Source: Corynebacterium humireducens NBRC 106098 = DSM 45392
GTDB lineage: Bacteria > Actinomycetota > Actinomycetes > Mycobacteriales > Mycobacteriaceae
Direction of reading: 5' to 3'
Length of the DNA stretch: 64,000 bases
Assembly (NCBI RefSeq): GCF_000819445.1
Contig: NZ_CP005286.1
Span: forward strand, 1,984,001 to 2,048,000
Of this stretch, positions 9,184 to 17,883 are shown piece after piece (the first letter of the stretch is position 1; each line of letters opens with the position of its first letter). The notes below the pieces were generated by a model. That model saw only the letters and a program-made list of their open reading frames with translations, did not search any database and was not told the DNA's origin. The translations under genes and the position numbers were made by a program.

Positions 9184-10482
9184 GTGAGTACCGGACTGAT
9201 CGAGATGACCGAGGTCGAGGCAGGCCTGTACCTGCACTTCTCCCCGCCGGTCTACTACTCGGTGTCCAACCCGCACGATCCCGCGGCCGTCCGCGGCGCG
9301 CGGGCCCGCCGGGAGGACTTCCGGATGTGGCAGAACGAACTGCCTTCCGCCGACGCGGATCTCCGGCTCACCCTCGCCCGCCTGCGCAGGTCCACCGGGC
9401 ACGGTGACGGCTACATCACCTCCGCGATCTTCGCCCACCAACGCCTGGAGGAGCTGCCGAGGCTCAAGCTCCTCCAGCGACGCCTCGTCCACCTCGACCT
9501 CCACCGGCTGAAGGCCATCGACGGCGTCCTGAACAAGATCGACGCCTCGGTCACCGCGCACATGGCCGTCATCGACGAGGAACTCACCGACTTCCTCACC
9601 CCCACCCGCGCCAACCAGAACCTGCCCACCCCCGGTGAGATCCGCAAGAAGCTCAACGCGATCATCCAGACCCTCGACACCTCGGTCTCCGAGAAGGACG
9701 ATCCCCTGCCGGACCCGCGGGACCACTTCGAGGTCGGCTTCGAGGGCGACCGCGCCTACATCACCGTCGAGACCGATGCCGCCACCGGCCTCGAGATCGA
9801 CATACGCGTGCGGAAGCACGCCGCCGCGAACAACATGAGCCTCGTCGACGCGTACAACGATCTCATGCGCGGTGAAGGCAACACCTCCGTGACCCTCAAC
9901 ATCTACCGCGCCCACGACGTCGAGGACGCCCCCGGCTGGATGTCCGACGTCGGCTACATCAACCCCACGTTCACCGATGAACTGGCCGCGAAGGCCACGC
10001 GGATCCGCGACATGGATGAACTCAAGGACAAGATGGTCAAGGGCTACGCCACCCCGGAGGACATCAAGGCGGTGATCATCGGCTTCGACGGGGGATGTTC
10101 GGAGGCCGACTGCTCCTGCCCGGGCCACCGCACCCAGATGGAGCACCGCGTCAACCATGCGGACGGCGGCCCCACGACCGCCGCGAACATGGCGGCCTTC
10201 TGCCCGACACACCACAACGTGAAGACCGACGGGCGCATGACCTACATCATCGACCCGCACACACGGGAGAAGTACCTCCTCTACGAGGACGGGACGTATG
10301 TGATCTCCGAACCGCGCGGCCCCCTGTCGCTCAAGGAACGTCGCTGGCTGCAGACCGTCGGGCAGAGGATGCACAACCGGAGGGAACGGGTCCGCAAGGA
10401 ATCCCAGGACAGACGCAACCTGGAGAAACGGGCCGGGTTGTCCACTCCCCCTCCGACCGAGGACGACCCGCCTCCCTTCTAA
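9184..10482 (+). CDS. HNH endonuclease domain protein (DUF222 / 13E12-repeat type)
   Basis: 432 aa. A helical N-terminal region is followed at about residues 310-360 by an HNH nuclease motif: CSEADCSCPGHRTQMEHRVN, then HADGGPTTAANMAAFCPTHHNVK. The Cys pairs would bind zinc and the EHR...N...H residues form the beta-beta-alpha-metal site. Such genes are abundant and often multicopy in actinobacteria, and their role is unknown. I chose the GTG at 9184 because AAGGGGGG lies 5 nt upstream; a TTG at 9121 is less likely. The 3' end overlaps the convergent thpR by 4 bp. Confidence 0.85.
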   Translation: MSTGLIEMTEVEAGLYLHFSPPVYYSVSNPHDPAAVRGARARREDFRMWQNELPSADADLRLTLARLRRSTGHGDGYITSAIFAHQRLEELPRLKLLQRRLVHLDLHRLKAIDGVLNKIDASVTAHMAVIDEELTDFLTPTRANQNLPTPGEIRKKLNAIIQTLDTSVSEKDDPLPDPRDHFEVGFEGDRAYITVETDAATGLEIDIRVRKHAAANNMSLVDAYNDLMRGEGNTSVTLNIYRAHDVEDAPGWMSDVGYINPTFTDELAAKATRIRDMDELKDKMVKGYATPEDIKAVIIGFDGGCSEADCSCPGHRTQMEHRVNHADGGPTTAANMAAFCPTHHNVKTDGRMTYIIDPHTREKYLLYEDGTYVISEPRGPLSLKERRWLQTVGQRMHNRRERVRKESQDRRNLEKRAGLSTPPPTEDDPPPF

Positions 10483-11012
10483 CCCAGTCGGACCCGCTCC
10501 AGGACCTCGTACCTGGGGCCACCCGAGCGACCCTGGCCGAGATGCGACTCCACGAGGGCCAGCTCATCGCACACGAAACGCGGACCGTCGTAGACCAGCA
10601 GGGCATGGACCAGATCCCCGACCAGCCAGCGTTCCTGCGTCCGGGCGATGGTCACGTGCGGTTTCTGCGGCGGCGGGGGTTCCTCCGGGTTGTAGACGGC
10701 GTCGGCCATCAGTGCCTTCAACCGGGCGGTGTCACCACCGACGCCGATCCACAGGGAGCGGTGACCGAAGGAGCCGGCACCGTGCAGGTGGAGGTCCAGG
10801 GGCCCGGAGGAGGCAGCGGCCTGCGCCAGGTGCTGCAGCAGGTCGGTGTGGTCGTTGGGCATGAGCCCGTAGAAGCTCAGCGTGATGTGCCAGTTGTCGG
10901 GGTCGGTCCACCGCAGGTCGCGGGGGTTGTTCTCCCGGATGGGGCGCAGGGCGTGCACGAGGTGTTCGCGTGCCTCCTCCGGGAGGAGCAGTGTCGAGAA
11001 GAGTCTTTTCAT
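10479..11012 (-). CDS. thpR: RNA 2',3'-cyclic phosphodiesterase (2H superfamily, ThpR type)
   Basis: 177 aa. The two signature tetrapeptides of 2H phosphoesterases are visible: HITL with His42 and HVTI with His119. Enzymes of this family hydrolyse 2',3'-cyclic phosphate ends of RNA, and some members act on ADP-ribose 1'',2''-cyclic phosphate. It is the last gene of a three-gene operon (ADP-ribosylglycohydrolase, unknown protein, this gene) with gaps of only 4 and 8 bp, so RNA-end or ADP-ribose processing is a reasonable shared theme. It overlaps the convergent HNH gene by 4 bp. Confidence 0.88.
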   Translation of the reverse strand: MKRLFSTLLLPEEAREHLVHALRPIRENNPRDLRWTDPDNWHITLSFYGLMPNDHTDLLQHLAQAAASSGPLDLHLHGAGSFGHRSLWIGVGGDTARLKALMADAVYNPEEPPPPQKPHVTIARTQERWLVGDLVHALLVYDGPRFVCDELALVESHLGQGRSGGPRYEVLERVRLG

Positions 11013-11020
11013 GGGGCTGT

Positions 11021-11494
11021 TCAGAGGGAGACGTCGAATCTCCCGTTGGTGTTGAAGTGGAGGTGGACGGTGTCACCCACTCCGACGCCGAGGTCGCGGA
11101 GGAAGCGGGCGATGGAGCCGAGTCGGATCTCGGCGTCGTCCATGACGAGCCCCTGGGGGCCGAGCCGGGACGAGAAGGAGCGGTGGCCGTGGCGGTACAC
11201 CTGGACGAGGGAGCCGACGGCGAGGGGGACGGGGACGGGGGCGTCGGCAAGCAGTTCCTCGGTGACCTCCAGTGGCATCGACCAGGAGGTGAGCAGGGTG
11301 GGTTCGCGCTGCGGGAACCAGGTGCCGGGGCTGGGGACGGAGGCGAAGCGGACGTGGCCGTCGACGATCTGGAAGTCACCGGATCCGGCGACGGTGCGGA
11401 CGGCGGCGCGGTCGAAGGGGGTGGACTCGAGAAGCTGCTGGAGGTCGGTGCGCCCTGCGGCGATCTCGGCGGCGAGCCATTCAGGGATGAGCAT
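11021..11494 (-). CDS. Uncharacterised protein between draG-like and thpR genes
   Basis: 157 aa, soluble, with no signal peptide or membrane helix. I do not recognise the family. The N-terminus is helical (IPEWLAAEIAAGRTDLQQLLES). The middle is rich in Pro, Trp and aromatic residues (SVPSPGTWFPQREPTLLTSW), and the C-terminus looks like a beta/alpha domain ending GDTVHLHFNTNGRFDVSL. Gaps of 4 bp upstream and 8 bp downstream place it firmly in the operon with the ADP-ribosylglycohydrolase and ThpR, so it probably acts in the same process, as a partner or a ligand-binding subunit. Confidence 0.7.
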   Translation of the reverse strand: MLIPEWLAAEIAAGRTDLQQLLESTPFDRAAVRTVAGSGDFQIVDGHVRFASVPSPGTWFPQREPTLLTSWSMPLEVTEELLADAPVPVPLAVGSLVQVYRHGHRSFSSRLGPQGLVMDDAEIRLGSIARFLRDLGVGVGDTVHLHFNTNGRFDVSL

Positions 11495-11498
11495 GTCG

Positions 11499-12362
11499 TC
11501 ACACGCTACCGGCGTTCACGGCGAGGAGCTTGTCGACGAGCTCCTCCGCATCATTCGGGTGGTACTCGGCTGGGCGGTTGTGGTTCGGGCGGCAGTTGTC
11601 GACGGCGTCGCGCCAGCGCTGCGGGATCCCCGAGGCACCGTGGACGCCACCGAGGAAGGCACCGACGATGGCGCCATTGGTGTCGGTGTCGCCGCCGCGG
11701 CCGATGGTGCGGACCAGGGACTCCTCGAAACTGTCGCCCTGCGCCACCTCATGGACGGTGAGGGTGATCGCGTGCCGGACCCAGCCCTGCTGGCTGAACA
11801 CGTCGCCGGGGGCGGGGTCGTAGAGCTCGGGGCGGTCGAAGACGGGCGCGGATCCGTCGTGGATGACCCGCGCCAGGGCGCCGACCCACAGGGCGTTGAC
11901 GTCGAGGCAGTAGGAGTTGGGGTGGGTGAGGGCGGCGTCGGTACGCGCGAAGGCTGCGGCCTGCCGCGAGTCGGCGTGATAGGCGATGGCGACCGGGGAT
12001 ATGCGCATGAGCGCCCCGTTGGCCTCGGATGATTCGCTGAAGTGGCCACGCAGGGCGTTGCTGATGGTGGAACCACGGTCGAAGGGGTGGGAGTCGAGCC
12101 AGCGTCGGTAGGAGTCGAGGACGTCCGCGCGGTCGTACCCGTCGTTGCGGACCAGTGAGCGCGCCAACGCCAGGGCCATCTCGGAGTCGTCGGTCGGCTG
12201 GCCGGCGGCGATGTTGTGGGGACCACCGTCCGCGAGTTCACGGACCCCGTCGGGGTACCGCCGCGCGATCTGCGACGGCTCGAGGAACTCCACGAGCGCG
12301 CCGAGGCTGTCACCGATGAGCTGTCCGTACCAGGCGCCGAGGGCGCGATCACGAAGGGTCAT
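11499..12362 (-). CDS. ADP-ribosylglycohydrolase family protein (DraG type)
   Basis: 287 aa. The DraG-family di-metal site is visible as QPTDDSEMALAL (about residues 55-66) and GRGGDTDTNGAIVGAFLGG near residue 240. The N-terminal RALGAWYGQLIGDSLGALVEF is also typical. Members remove ADP-ribose from proteins, nucleic acids or small molecules. It is the first gene of a three-gene operon with an unknown protein and ThpR. The start has no Shine-Dalgarno, but TAGACT lies 7 nt upstream, suggesting leaderless transcription. No NAD-dependent ADP-ribosyltransferase is visible nearby. Confidence 0.9.
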   Translation of the reverse strand: MTLRDRALGAWYGQLIGDSLGALVEFLEPSQIARRYPDGVRELADGGPHNIAAGQPTDDSEMALALARSLVRNDGYDRADVLDSYRRWLDSHPFDRGSTISNALRGHFSESSEANGALMRISPVAIAYHADSRQAAAFARTDAALTHPNSYCLDVNALWVGALARVIHDGSAPVFDRPELYDPAPGDVFSQQGWVRHAITLTVHEVAQGDSFEESLVRTIGRGGDTDTNGAIVGAFLGGVHGASGIPQRWRDAVDNCRPNHNRPAEYHPNDAEELVDKLLAVNAGSV

Positions 12363-12369
12363 GCAGGCC

Positions 12370-12375
12370 AGTCTA
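12370..12375 (-). promoter_or_regulatory. Candidate -10 of the draG-like operon
   Basis: TAGACT on the minus strand, 7 nt before the ATG at 12362 with no ribosome-binding site between. This is the spacing expected for a leaderless actinobacterial mRNA. Confidence 0.45.
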
Positions 12376-12419
12376 CGTGTGATCCAGCACAGCCGAAATC
12401 AACCTGTGACCTGGACCAC

Positions 12420-12449
12420 TTGACGGGGACGCCGCCATGAACCTAGGCT
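12420..12449 (+). promoter_or_regulatory. Sigma-70-type promoter of the ribose operon
   Basis: TTGACG (12420-12425) and TAGGCT (12444-12449) are separated by 18 bp, matching corynebacterial housekeeping promoters. The predicted start, about 12456, lies just before the LacI-type operator. Confidence 0.6.
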
Positions 12450-12463
12450 GACAGCAACGGACC

Positions 12464-12479
12464 ATGCAAACGATTGCAT
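12464..12479 (+). promoter_or_regulatory. LacI-type operator, probable RbsR binding site
   Basis: ATGCAAACGATTGCAT is a 16-bp near-palindrome (14 of 16 positions symmetric) with the central CG expected for LacI-family operators. It lies downstream of the predicted -10 and about 37 bp before rbsR, so RbsR binding would block transcription of its own operon, with relief by ribose or a derivative. Confidence 0.65.
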
Positions 12480-12515
12480 CGAGCTTGAAAGGGTATTCAC
12501 AGGAAAGGAGGGGCG

Positions 12516-13505
12516 ATGGCACGCACCACTCTGCGGGATGTCGCGGCCGCCGCCGGAGTGTCGGTCTCCACCGCCTCCCGGGCCCTCGCGGGCAATCCGG
12601 CCATCTCCCCCGGCACCCGCGAGCGTGTCCGCGCCTGCGCCGAGCAACTCAACTACCGCCCCAACGCCCAGGCCCGGGCCCTACGCAGCTCCCGCACCAA
12701 CATCATCGGACTCACCGTCCCCAGCCTGGTCAACCCCTTCTTCGCCGGGATGGCCCACGCCATCCAGCAGGAGGCCGACCGTCACGGACTGTCGACCATC
12801 ATCTCCTCCACCTCCGAGGACCCGGCGCGCCTGTCCACCTCCCTCGAGGTCCTCACCTCCCAGCAGGTCGACGGCCTCATCGCCGTCCCCTACAACGGCA
12901 CCGAGCAGGCGTTCACCCGGGTCCCGATGCCGACCGTGCTCGTCGACCGCGAGCTCCCCACCGCGGGGCTGCCGACCGTCGCTACCGACCCGGCACCGGG
13001 CATCACCGCCGCCGTGGACCACCTCCTCGACAACGGTCACCGCCGCATCGGCTACCTGTCCGGCCCCGTGACCACGTCCACGGGCGTGCGCCGACTCGCC
13101 GCCTTCGAGGAGGCGTGCGACAGCCGGGGCGTCCGGGAACGGTCCATCCACCACGGAGGGTTCGACCACTCCATCGGCTTCGCTGGCACCCTCGAGCTCC
13201 TCGACCGGGGTGTCGAGGCCATCATCGCCGGCGACACCATGATGTCCATCGGCGCGCTCGAGGCCTGCCACGCGCAGAGGATCGCCCTCGGCCGCGATCT
13301 GGCCCTCATCGGCTTCGACGACAACGCGACCATGCGTCTGCAGGCCGCCCCGGTCTCGGTCATCGACCAGGACGTCGCGGAGATGGGCAGACGCGCACTG
13401 CACCTGCTCCTCGACCTCATGTCAGGACACTCCCCACCAGAACCGATCACCATCCCCACCACACTCATCATCCGCCCATCCAGTGATTTCACCCGAAGGA
13501 GGTGA
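12516..13505 (+). CDS. rbsR: LacI-family transcriptional repressor of the ribose operon
   Basis: 329 aa. The N-terminal HTH and hinge are classical: TTLRDVAAAAGVSVSTASRA, then NYRPNAQARALRSSRT. A periplasmic-binding-protein-like sensor domain follows (IIGLTVPSLVNPFFAGMAHA, then LIGFDDNATMRLQAAPVSVI). AGGAAAGGAGGGG precedes the ATG at 12516. It is the first gene of an rbs operon, with a LacI-type operator directly upstream, so autoregulation is likely. Confidence 0.9.
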   Translation: MARTTLRDVAAAAGVSVSTASRALAGNPAISPGTRERVRACAEQLNYRPNAQARALRSSRTNIIGLTVPSLVNPFFAGMAHAIQQEADRHGLSTIISSTSEDPARLSTSLEVLTSQQVDGLIAVPYNGTEQAFTRVPMPTVLVDRELPTAGLPTVATDPAPGITAAVDHLLDNGHRRIGYLSGPVTTSTGVRRLAAFEEACDSRGVRERSIHHGGFDHSIGFAGTLELLDRGVEAIIAGDTMMSIGALEACHAQRIALGRDLALIGFDDNATMRLQAAPVSVIDQDVAEMGRRALHLLLDLMSGHSPPEPITIPTTLIIRPSSDFTRRR

Positions 13506-13509
13506 CTCC

Positions 13510-15048
13510 GTGACTGACGCACTACTGACCCTGGAGAAGGTCTCCAAGTCCTTCGGCCCCGTCAACGTCATCGACAACGTCAGCATCTCGGTGTATCCGG
13601 GCAAGGTCACGGCCCTGCTCGGGGAGAACGGCGCCGGCAAGTCCACCCTGATCAAGATGATGTCGGGCGTCTACCAGCCCGACTCCGGCACGATCATCGT
13701 CGACGGCCAGCCGACCACCCTCCCCACCACGAAGGCAGCCGAGGCCCTCGGCATCGCCACCATCCACCAGGAGCTCAACCTGGTCCCCACCATGTCCGTC
13801 GCCGAGAACGTCATGCTCGGCCGCACGCCCGAGAGGTTCGGGCTGGTCAACTACCCGGAGCTGCGCCGCCGCGCGCAGGCCGCACTCGACATCATCGGCG
13901 TCAACGTCGACCTGGACACCCCGGTCGGCGAACTCGGCATCGCCCGGCAGCAGCTGGTGGAGATCGCCAAGGCGCTGTCCATGGACGCCCGCATCCTCAT
14001 CCTCGACGAGCCCACCGCCGCCCTCACCGGCCACGAGATCGACCAGCTGTTCAGCGTGGTCGACGACCTCAAGGCCAAGGGCGTGGGCATGGTCTTCATC
14101 TCCCACCACCTCGACGAGATCGCCCGCATCGCGGACACCGTCTCGATCCTCCGCGACGGCGAGTTCGTCGCGGAGGTCCCCGCCGACACCCCCGAGGAGG
14201 AACTCGTCCGCCACATGGTCGGCCGTGACATCGACGACCAGTTCCCCCGCGTCGTCCCCGAGATCGGTGACGTGCTTCTCGACGTCGACTCGCTCACCGC
14301 CGCAGGCCGCTTCGAGGATGTCTCGTTCCAGGTCCGCGCCGGAGAGGTCGTCGGCGTCGCCGGACTCGTCGGCGCCGGCCGCACCGAGGTCGTCCGCGCC
14401 ATCGCCGGCGCCGATCCGGTTGACTCCGGCACCGTCCGCATCGAGGGCCGGGACCTGCGTCAGCACGACATCGCGGAGGCCATCCGCCGCGGCGTCGGCC
14501 ACGTCCCCGAGGACCGGAAGGCCCAGGGCCTCGTCCTCGGGGCCAGCGTCGAGGAGAATCTCGGCCTCGCCACCCTCCGCTCCACCTCACGGTTCGGCCT
14601 GGCCGACCGCGGTGGGCAGCGGCGCCGCGCCGGTGAGGTGGCCGAGAAGCTCCGCATCCGCATGGCCGGCCTCAACCAGGAGATCCGCAACCTCTCCGGC
14701 GGCAACCAGCAGAAGGCCGTCTTCGGCCGCTGGGTCCTCGCCGGCTCCCGCGTCCTGCTTCTCGACGAACCGACCCGCGGCGTCGACGTCGGCGCCAAGG
14801 TCGAGATCTACAACATCATCAACGAACTCACCGCCTCCGGCGGCGCAGTGCTCATGGTCTCGAGCGAACTTCCCGAGGTCCTGGGCATGTCCGACCGCGT
14901 CCTCGTCATGTCGGGTGGCCGCCTCGCCGGAGAGCTGCCCAACACCGCCACCCAGGATGAGGTGATGGCGCTGGCGGTCTCGCAGATCGACGACGCCCTC
15001 ACCTCCGATGCACTCGACCAACTCGACCACACGAAGGAGACCCCATGA
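13510..15048 (+). CDS. rbsA: Ribose import ATP-binding protein RbsA
   Basis: 512 aa with two nucleotide-binding domains. NBD1 has Walker A GENGAGKST and Walker B ILILDEPTAALTGHE. NBD2 has a degenerate P-loop (GVAGLVGAGRTE), signature NLSGGNQQKA and Walker B LLLDEPTRGVDVGAK, as usual for CUT2 sugar transporters. The start is the GTG at 13510, 5 bp after an AAGGAGGTG ribosome-binding site that overlaps the rbsR stop. The stop overlaps rbsC by ATGA. It powers ribose uptake with RbsC and RbsB. Confidence 0.93.
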   Translation: MTDALLTLEKVSKSFGPVNVIDNVSISVYPGKVTALLGENGAGKSTLIKMMSGVYQPDSGTIIVDGQPTTLPTTKAAEALGIATIHQELNLVPTMSVAENVMLGRTPERFGLVNYPELRRRAQAALDIIGVNVDLDTPVGELGIARQQLVEIAKALSMDARILILDEPTAALTGHEIDQLFSVVDDLKAKGVGMVFISHHLDEIARIADTVSILRDGEFVAEVPADTPEEELVRHMVGRDIDDQFPRVVPEIGDVLLDVDSLTAAGRFEDVSFQVRAGEVVGVAGLVGAGRTEVVRAIAGADPVDSGTVRIEGRDLRQHDIAEAIRRGVGHVPEDRKAQGLVLGASVEENLGLATLRSTSRFGLADRGGQRRRAGEVAEKLRIRMAGLNQEIRNLSGGNQQKAVFGRWVLAGSRVLLLDEPTRGVDVGAKVEIYNIINELTASGGAVLMVSSELPEVLGMSDRVLVMSGGRLAGELPNTATQDEVMALAVSQIDDALTSDALDQLDHTKETP

Positions 15049-16013
15049 CCACCGCCACCGCCCCCCGCATCTCCACGGGGCAGAAGGTGCTCAACTGGGT
15101 GATGAACAACGGTGCCCTGGTGGGTCTCGTCGCCCTGTGCATCGCGCTGTTCATCGCCACCCCGCACTTCCTCACCGTCAACAACTTCCTCAACATCGGC
15201 ATCCAGGCCGCGACCGTGGCTATCCTCGCCTTCGGCATGACCTTCGTCATCGTCACCGCGGGCATCGACCTGTCGGTGGGTGCCGTCGCCGCCCTCGGCG
15301 CGATGGTGTCCGCCTGGTTCTGGGTCGAGGCCGGCCTCCCCGGCTGGCTCACCCTCCTCGCCGGTCTGCTCACCGGCCTGCTGGCCGGCGCCATCAGCGG
15401 CATCGCCACGGCCTACGGCAAGCTGCCCGCCTTCATCGCCACCCTCGCGATGATGTCGATCGCCCGTGGCGCGACCCTCGTCATCTCCCAGGGTTCGCCC
15501 ATGTCCACCGCCCCGACCGTCAACTGGCTGGGCCGCACCGTGGCCGGCGTCCCGATCCCGATCGTCATGATGGTCATCGCCGGCTTCGTCTGCTGGTTCA
15601 TCCTCTCCCGCACGGTCCTGGGCCGCTCGATGTACGCCATCGGCGGCAACGTCGAGGCCGCCCGCCTCTCGGGCCTGCCGGTGAAGAAGATCCTGGTCAC
15701 CGTGTACGCCCTGTCCGGCCTGTTCGCCGGCCTGGCCGGTCTCGTGATGGCCGGACGCCTCTCCTCCGCGCAGCCCCAGGCCGGTGTCGGGTACGAGCTC
15801 GACGCCATCGCCGCCGTCGTCATCGGCGGTGCCTCCCTCGCCGGCGGCACCGGCAAGGCGACCGGCACCCTCATCGGCGCCATTCTCCTCGCCGTGATCC
15901 GCAACGGCCTCAACCTCCTCAACGTCTCCTCCTTCTGGCAGCAGATCGTCATCGGCCTCGTCATCGCACTCGCGGTCGGCTTCGACGTCCTGCGCAAGAA
16001 GACCACGACCTAG
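15045..16013 (+). CDS. rbsC: Ribose ABC transporter permease RbsC
   Basis: 322 aa of the BPD_transp_2 permease family with about ten membrane helices. Typical motifs are LAFGMTFVIVTAGIDLSVGA, GRSMYAIGGNVEAARLSGLP and AVVIGGASLAGGTGKATGTL. It forms the membrane channel for ribose. The ATG overlaps the rbsA stop, and 29 bp separate it from rbsB. Confidence 0.93.
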   Translation: MTTATAPRISTGQKVLNWVMNNGALVGLVALCIALFIATPHFLTVNNFLNIGIQAATVAILAFGMTFVIVTAGIDLSVGAVAALGAMVSAWFWVEAGLPGWLTLLAGLLTGLLAGAISGIATAYGKLPAFIATLAMMSIARGATLVISQGSPMSTAPTVNWLGRTVAGVPIPIVMMVIAGFVCWFILSRTVLGRSMYAIGGNVEAARLSGLPVKKILVTVYALSGLFAGLAGLVMAGRLSSAQPQAGVGYELDAIAAVVIGGASLAGGTGKATGTLIGAILLAVIRNGLNLLNVSSFWQQIVIGLVIALAVGFDVLRKKTTT

Positions 16014-16042
16014 ACCCACCCACCCAGGAAAGAAGAAGGAAC

Positions 16043-16966
16043 ATGTCCCTCACCCGTAAGTCCCTCGCCATCGTCGCCTCCGTCTCCCTCGCTCTGGGAC
16101 TGGCGGCCTGCAACCGCGACTCCGCCGGCGACGGCTCCGTGACCCTCTCCCTGTCGACCCAGACCAACCCGTTCTTCGTCCAGCTCCGCGACGGCGCCCA
16201 GGCCAAGGCCGACGAGCTCGGCATCACCCTCAACATCCAGGACGCCTCCGACGACGCCTCCACCCAGATCAACCAGCTCAACAACGCGGCCAGCGCGGGG
16301 GCGCAGGTCGTCATCGTCAACCCGACGGACTCGGACGCCGTGGTCCCGGCCGTCGAGGCGCTCAACAACGCCGACATCCCGGTCATCGCCGTCGACCGTT
16401 CCTCCAACGGCGGCGAGGTCGCCTCGTTCATCGCCTCCGACAACGTCGCCGGCGGCAGGCAGGCCGCCGAGGCCCTCGCCGAGGCCATCGGCGAGGAGGG
16501 CGAGGTGATCGTCCTCCAGGGCATCGCCGGCTCCTCCGCCTCCCGTGACCGCGGCCGGGGCTTCACCGAGGGCATCTCGGCGTACCCGAACATCCGGGTC
16601 GTCGCCACACAGACCGCCGGCTTCGACCGCACCAAGGGTCTCGACGTCGCCAGCAACCTCCTCCAGGCGCACCCCAACGTCAAGGCCATCTTCGCCGAGA
16701 ACGACGAGATGGCGCTCGGCGCCCTGGAGGCTCTCGGTGCCCGCGCCGGTGACGCCGTGAAGGTCGTGGGCTTCGACGGCACGGCGGACGGACTCGCCGC
16801 GGTCAAGGCGGGCCGCATGGTCGCCACCATCGCGCAGCAGCCGGATGAGCTCGGGGCCCAGGCCGTCGAGCAGGCGAAGAAGATCCTCGACGACCAGACG
16901 CCCGACAAGGAGGTTCCGGTCGAGGTGGTCACCGTCACGCGTGAGAACGTCGGTGACTTCGAGTGA
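16043..16966 (+). CDS. rbsB: Ribose-binding lipoprotein RbsB
   Basis: 307 aa. The signal peptide ends in the lipobox LAAC (Cys about 22). The mature domain is a type I periplasmic binding protein: LSTQTNPFFVQLRDGAQAKA, DIPVIAVDRSSNGGEVASFI and FAENDEMALGALEALGARAG. The ATG at 16043 has AGAAGGA upstream. It binds ribose outside the membrane and delivers it to RbsAC. Its final codons overlap the rbsK GTG start. Confidence 0.93.
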   Translation: MSLTRKSLAIVASVSLALGLAACNRDSAGDGSVTLSLSTQTNPFFVQLRDGAQAKADELGITLNIQDASDDASTQINQLNNAASAGAQVVIVNPTDSDAVVPAVEALNNADIPVIAVDRSSNGGEVASFIASDNVAGGRQAAEALAEAIGEEGEVIVLQGIAGSSASRDRGRGFTEGISAYPNIRVVATQTAGFDRTKGLDVASNLLQAHPNVKAIFAENDEMALGALEALGARAGDAVKVVGFDGTADGLAAVKAGRMVATIAQQPDELGAQAVEQAKKILDDQTPDKEVPVEVVTVTRENVGDFE

Positions 16967-17883
16967 CCGCCCCTGACGTCGTCGTCGTCGTCGGCTCCGT
17001 CAACGCCGACCTGACCGTCCGTGTGGCCCGCCACCCGCAGCCCGGGGAGACCCTCCTCGGGTCCGGAAGCGCGGTGTCCGCCGGCGGCAAGGGTGCGAAC
17101 CAGGCCGTCGCCGCCGCCCTGCAGGGCGCGTCGGTGGCCATGGTCGGGGCGGTCGGCGGGGACCCCTACGCGGCCCCGGCCACGGAGATCCTGCGCGGCT
17201 CCGGCGTGGACATGTCGGCGGTGGCCACCGTTGAGGGGCCGACGGGCCTGGCGGTCATCACCGTCGACGAGAAGGGCGAGAACACCATCGTCGTCGTCCC
17301 GGGCGCCAACGCGCACGTCGACGCCGACTTCGTGGAGGAACGCGCCGACCTCATCGCCGGTGCGGGGATCGTGCTCCTCCAGGGTGAGATCCCCGCCGAC
17401 GGTTTCGCCGCGGCCGTCCGTCTGTCCACCGGCCGCGTCGTGGTCAACCTGGCGCCCGTCATCGAGGTCGATCCCGCCGCCCTCCTCCGTGCCGATCCAC
17501 TCATGGCCAACGAGCACGAGGCCGGGCTCATCCTCGAGCAGCTCGGCGTCGGCATCACCTCCGACGTCCCGGAGGATCTCGCCCGCGCGCTTCTCGACGC
17601 CGGCTTCCCCTCCGTCGTCCTCACCCTCGGCGCCGCCGGCGCCATGGTGGCGACCGGCGACGGCCTCACCCCGGTCCCGACACCACGCGTCACCCCGGTG
17701 GACACCGTCGGCGCCGGCGACGCCTTCGCGGGTGCCCTGGTGGCGCGGCTCGTCGCGGGCGATGACCTCATCGCCGCGGCCGGGCACGCCGCCCGGGTGG
17801 GGGCCTTCGCGGTCACGGGCCACGGGGCGCAGACCTCGTACCCGGGCCCGGACGCCACCCTGCCGGAGGTGGACGATGCGTAG
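16963..17883 (+). CDS. rbsK: Ribokinase
   Basis: 306 aa, PfkB family. GSVNADLTVRVARHPQPGET and GGKGANQAVAAA form the N-terminal sugar-binding signature. DTVGAGDAFAGALVA near residue 250 carries the catalytic Asp and the anion hole. It phosphorylates ribose to ribose 5-phosphate. The GTG start overlaps the rbsB stop by 4 bp, and the end overlaps rbsD by 8 bp, so translation is coupled across the operon. Confidence 0.93.
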   Translation: MTAPDVVVVVGSVNADLTVRVARHPQPGETLLGSGSAVSAGGKGANQAVAAALQGASVAMVGAVGGDPYAAPATEILRGSGVDMSAVATVEGPTGLAVITVDEKGENTIVVVPGANAHVDADFVEERADLIAGAGIVLLQGEIPADGFAAAVRLSTGRVVVNLAPVIEVDPAALLRADPLMANEHEAGLILEQLGVGITSDVPEDLARALLDAGFPSVVLTLGAAGAMVATGDGLTPVPTPRVTPVDTVGAGDAFAGALVARLVAGDDLIAAAGHAARVGAFAVTGHGAQTSYPGPDATLPEVDDA

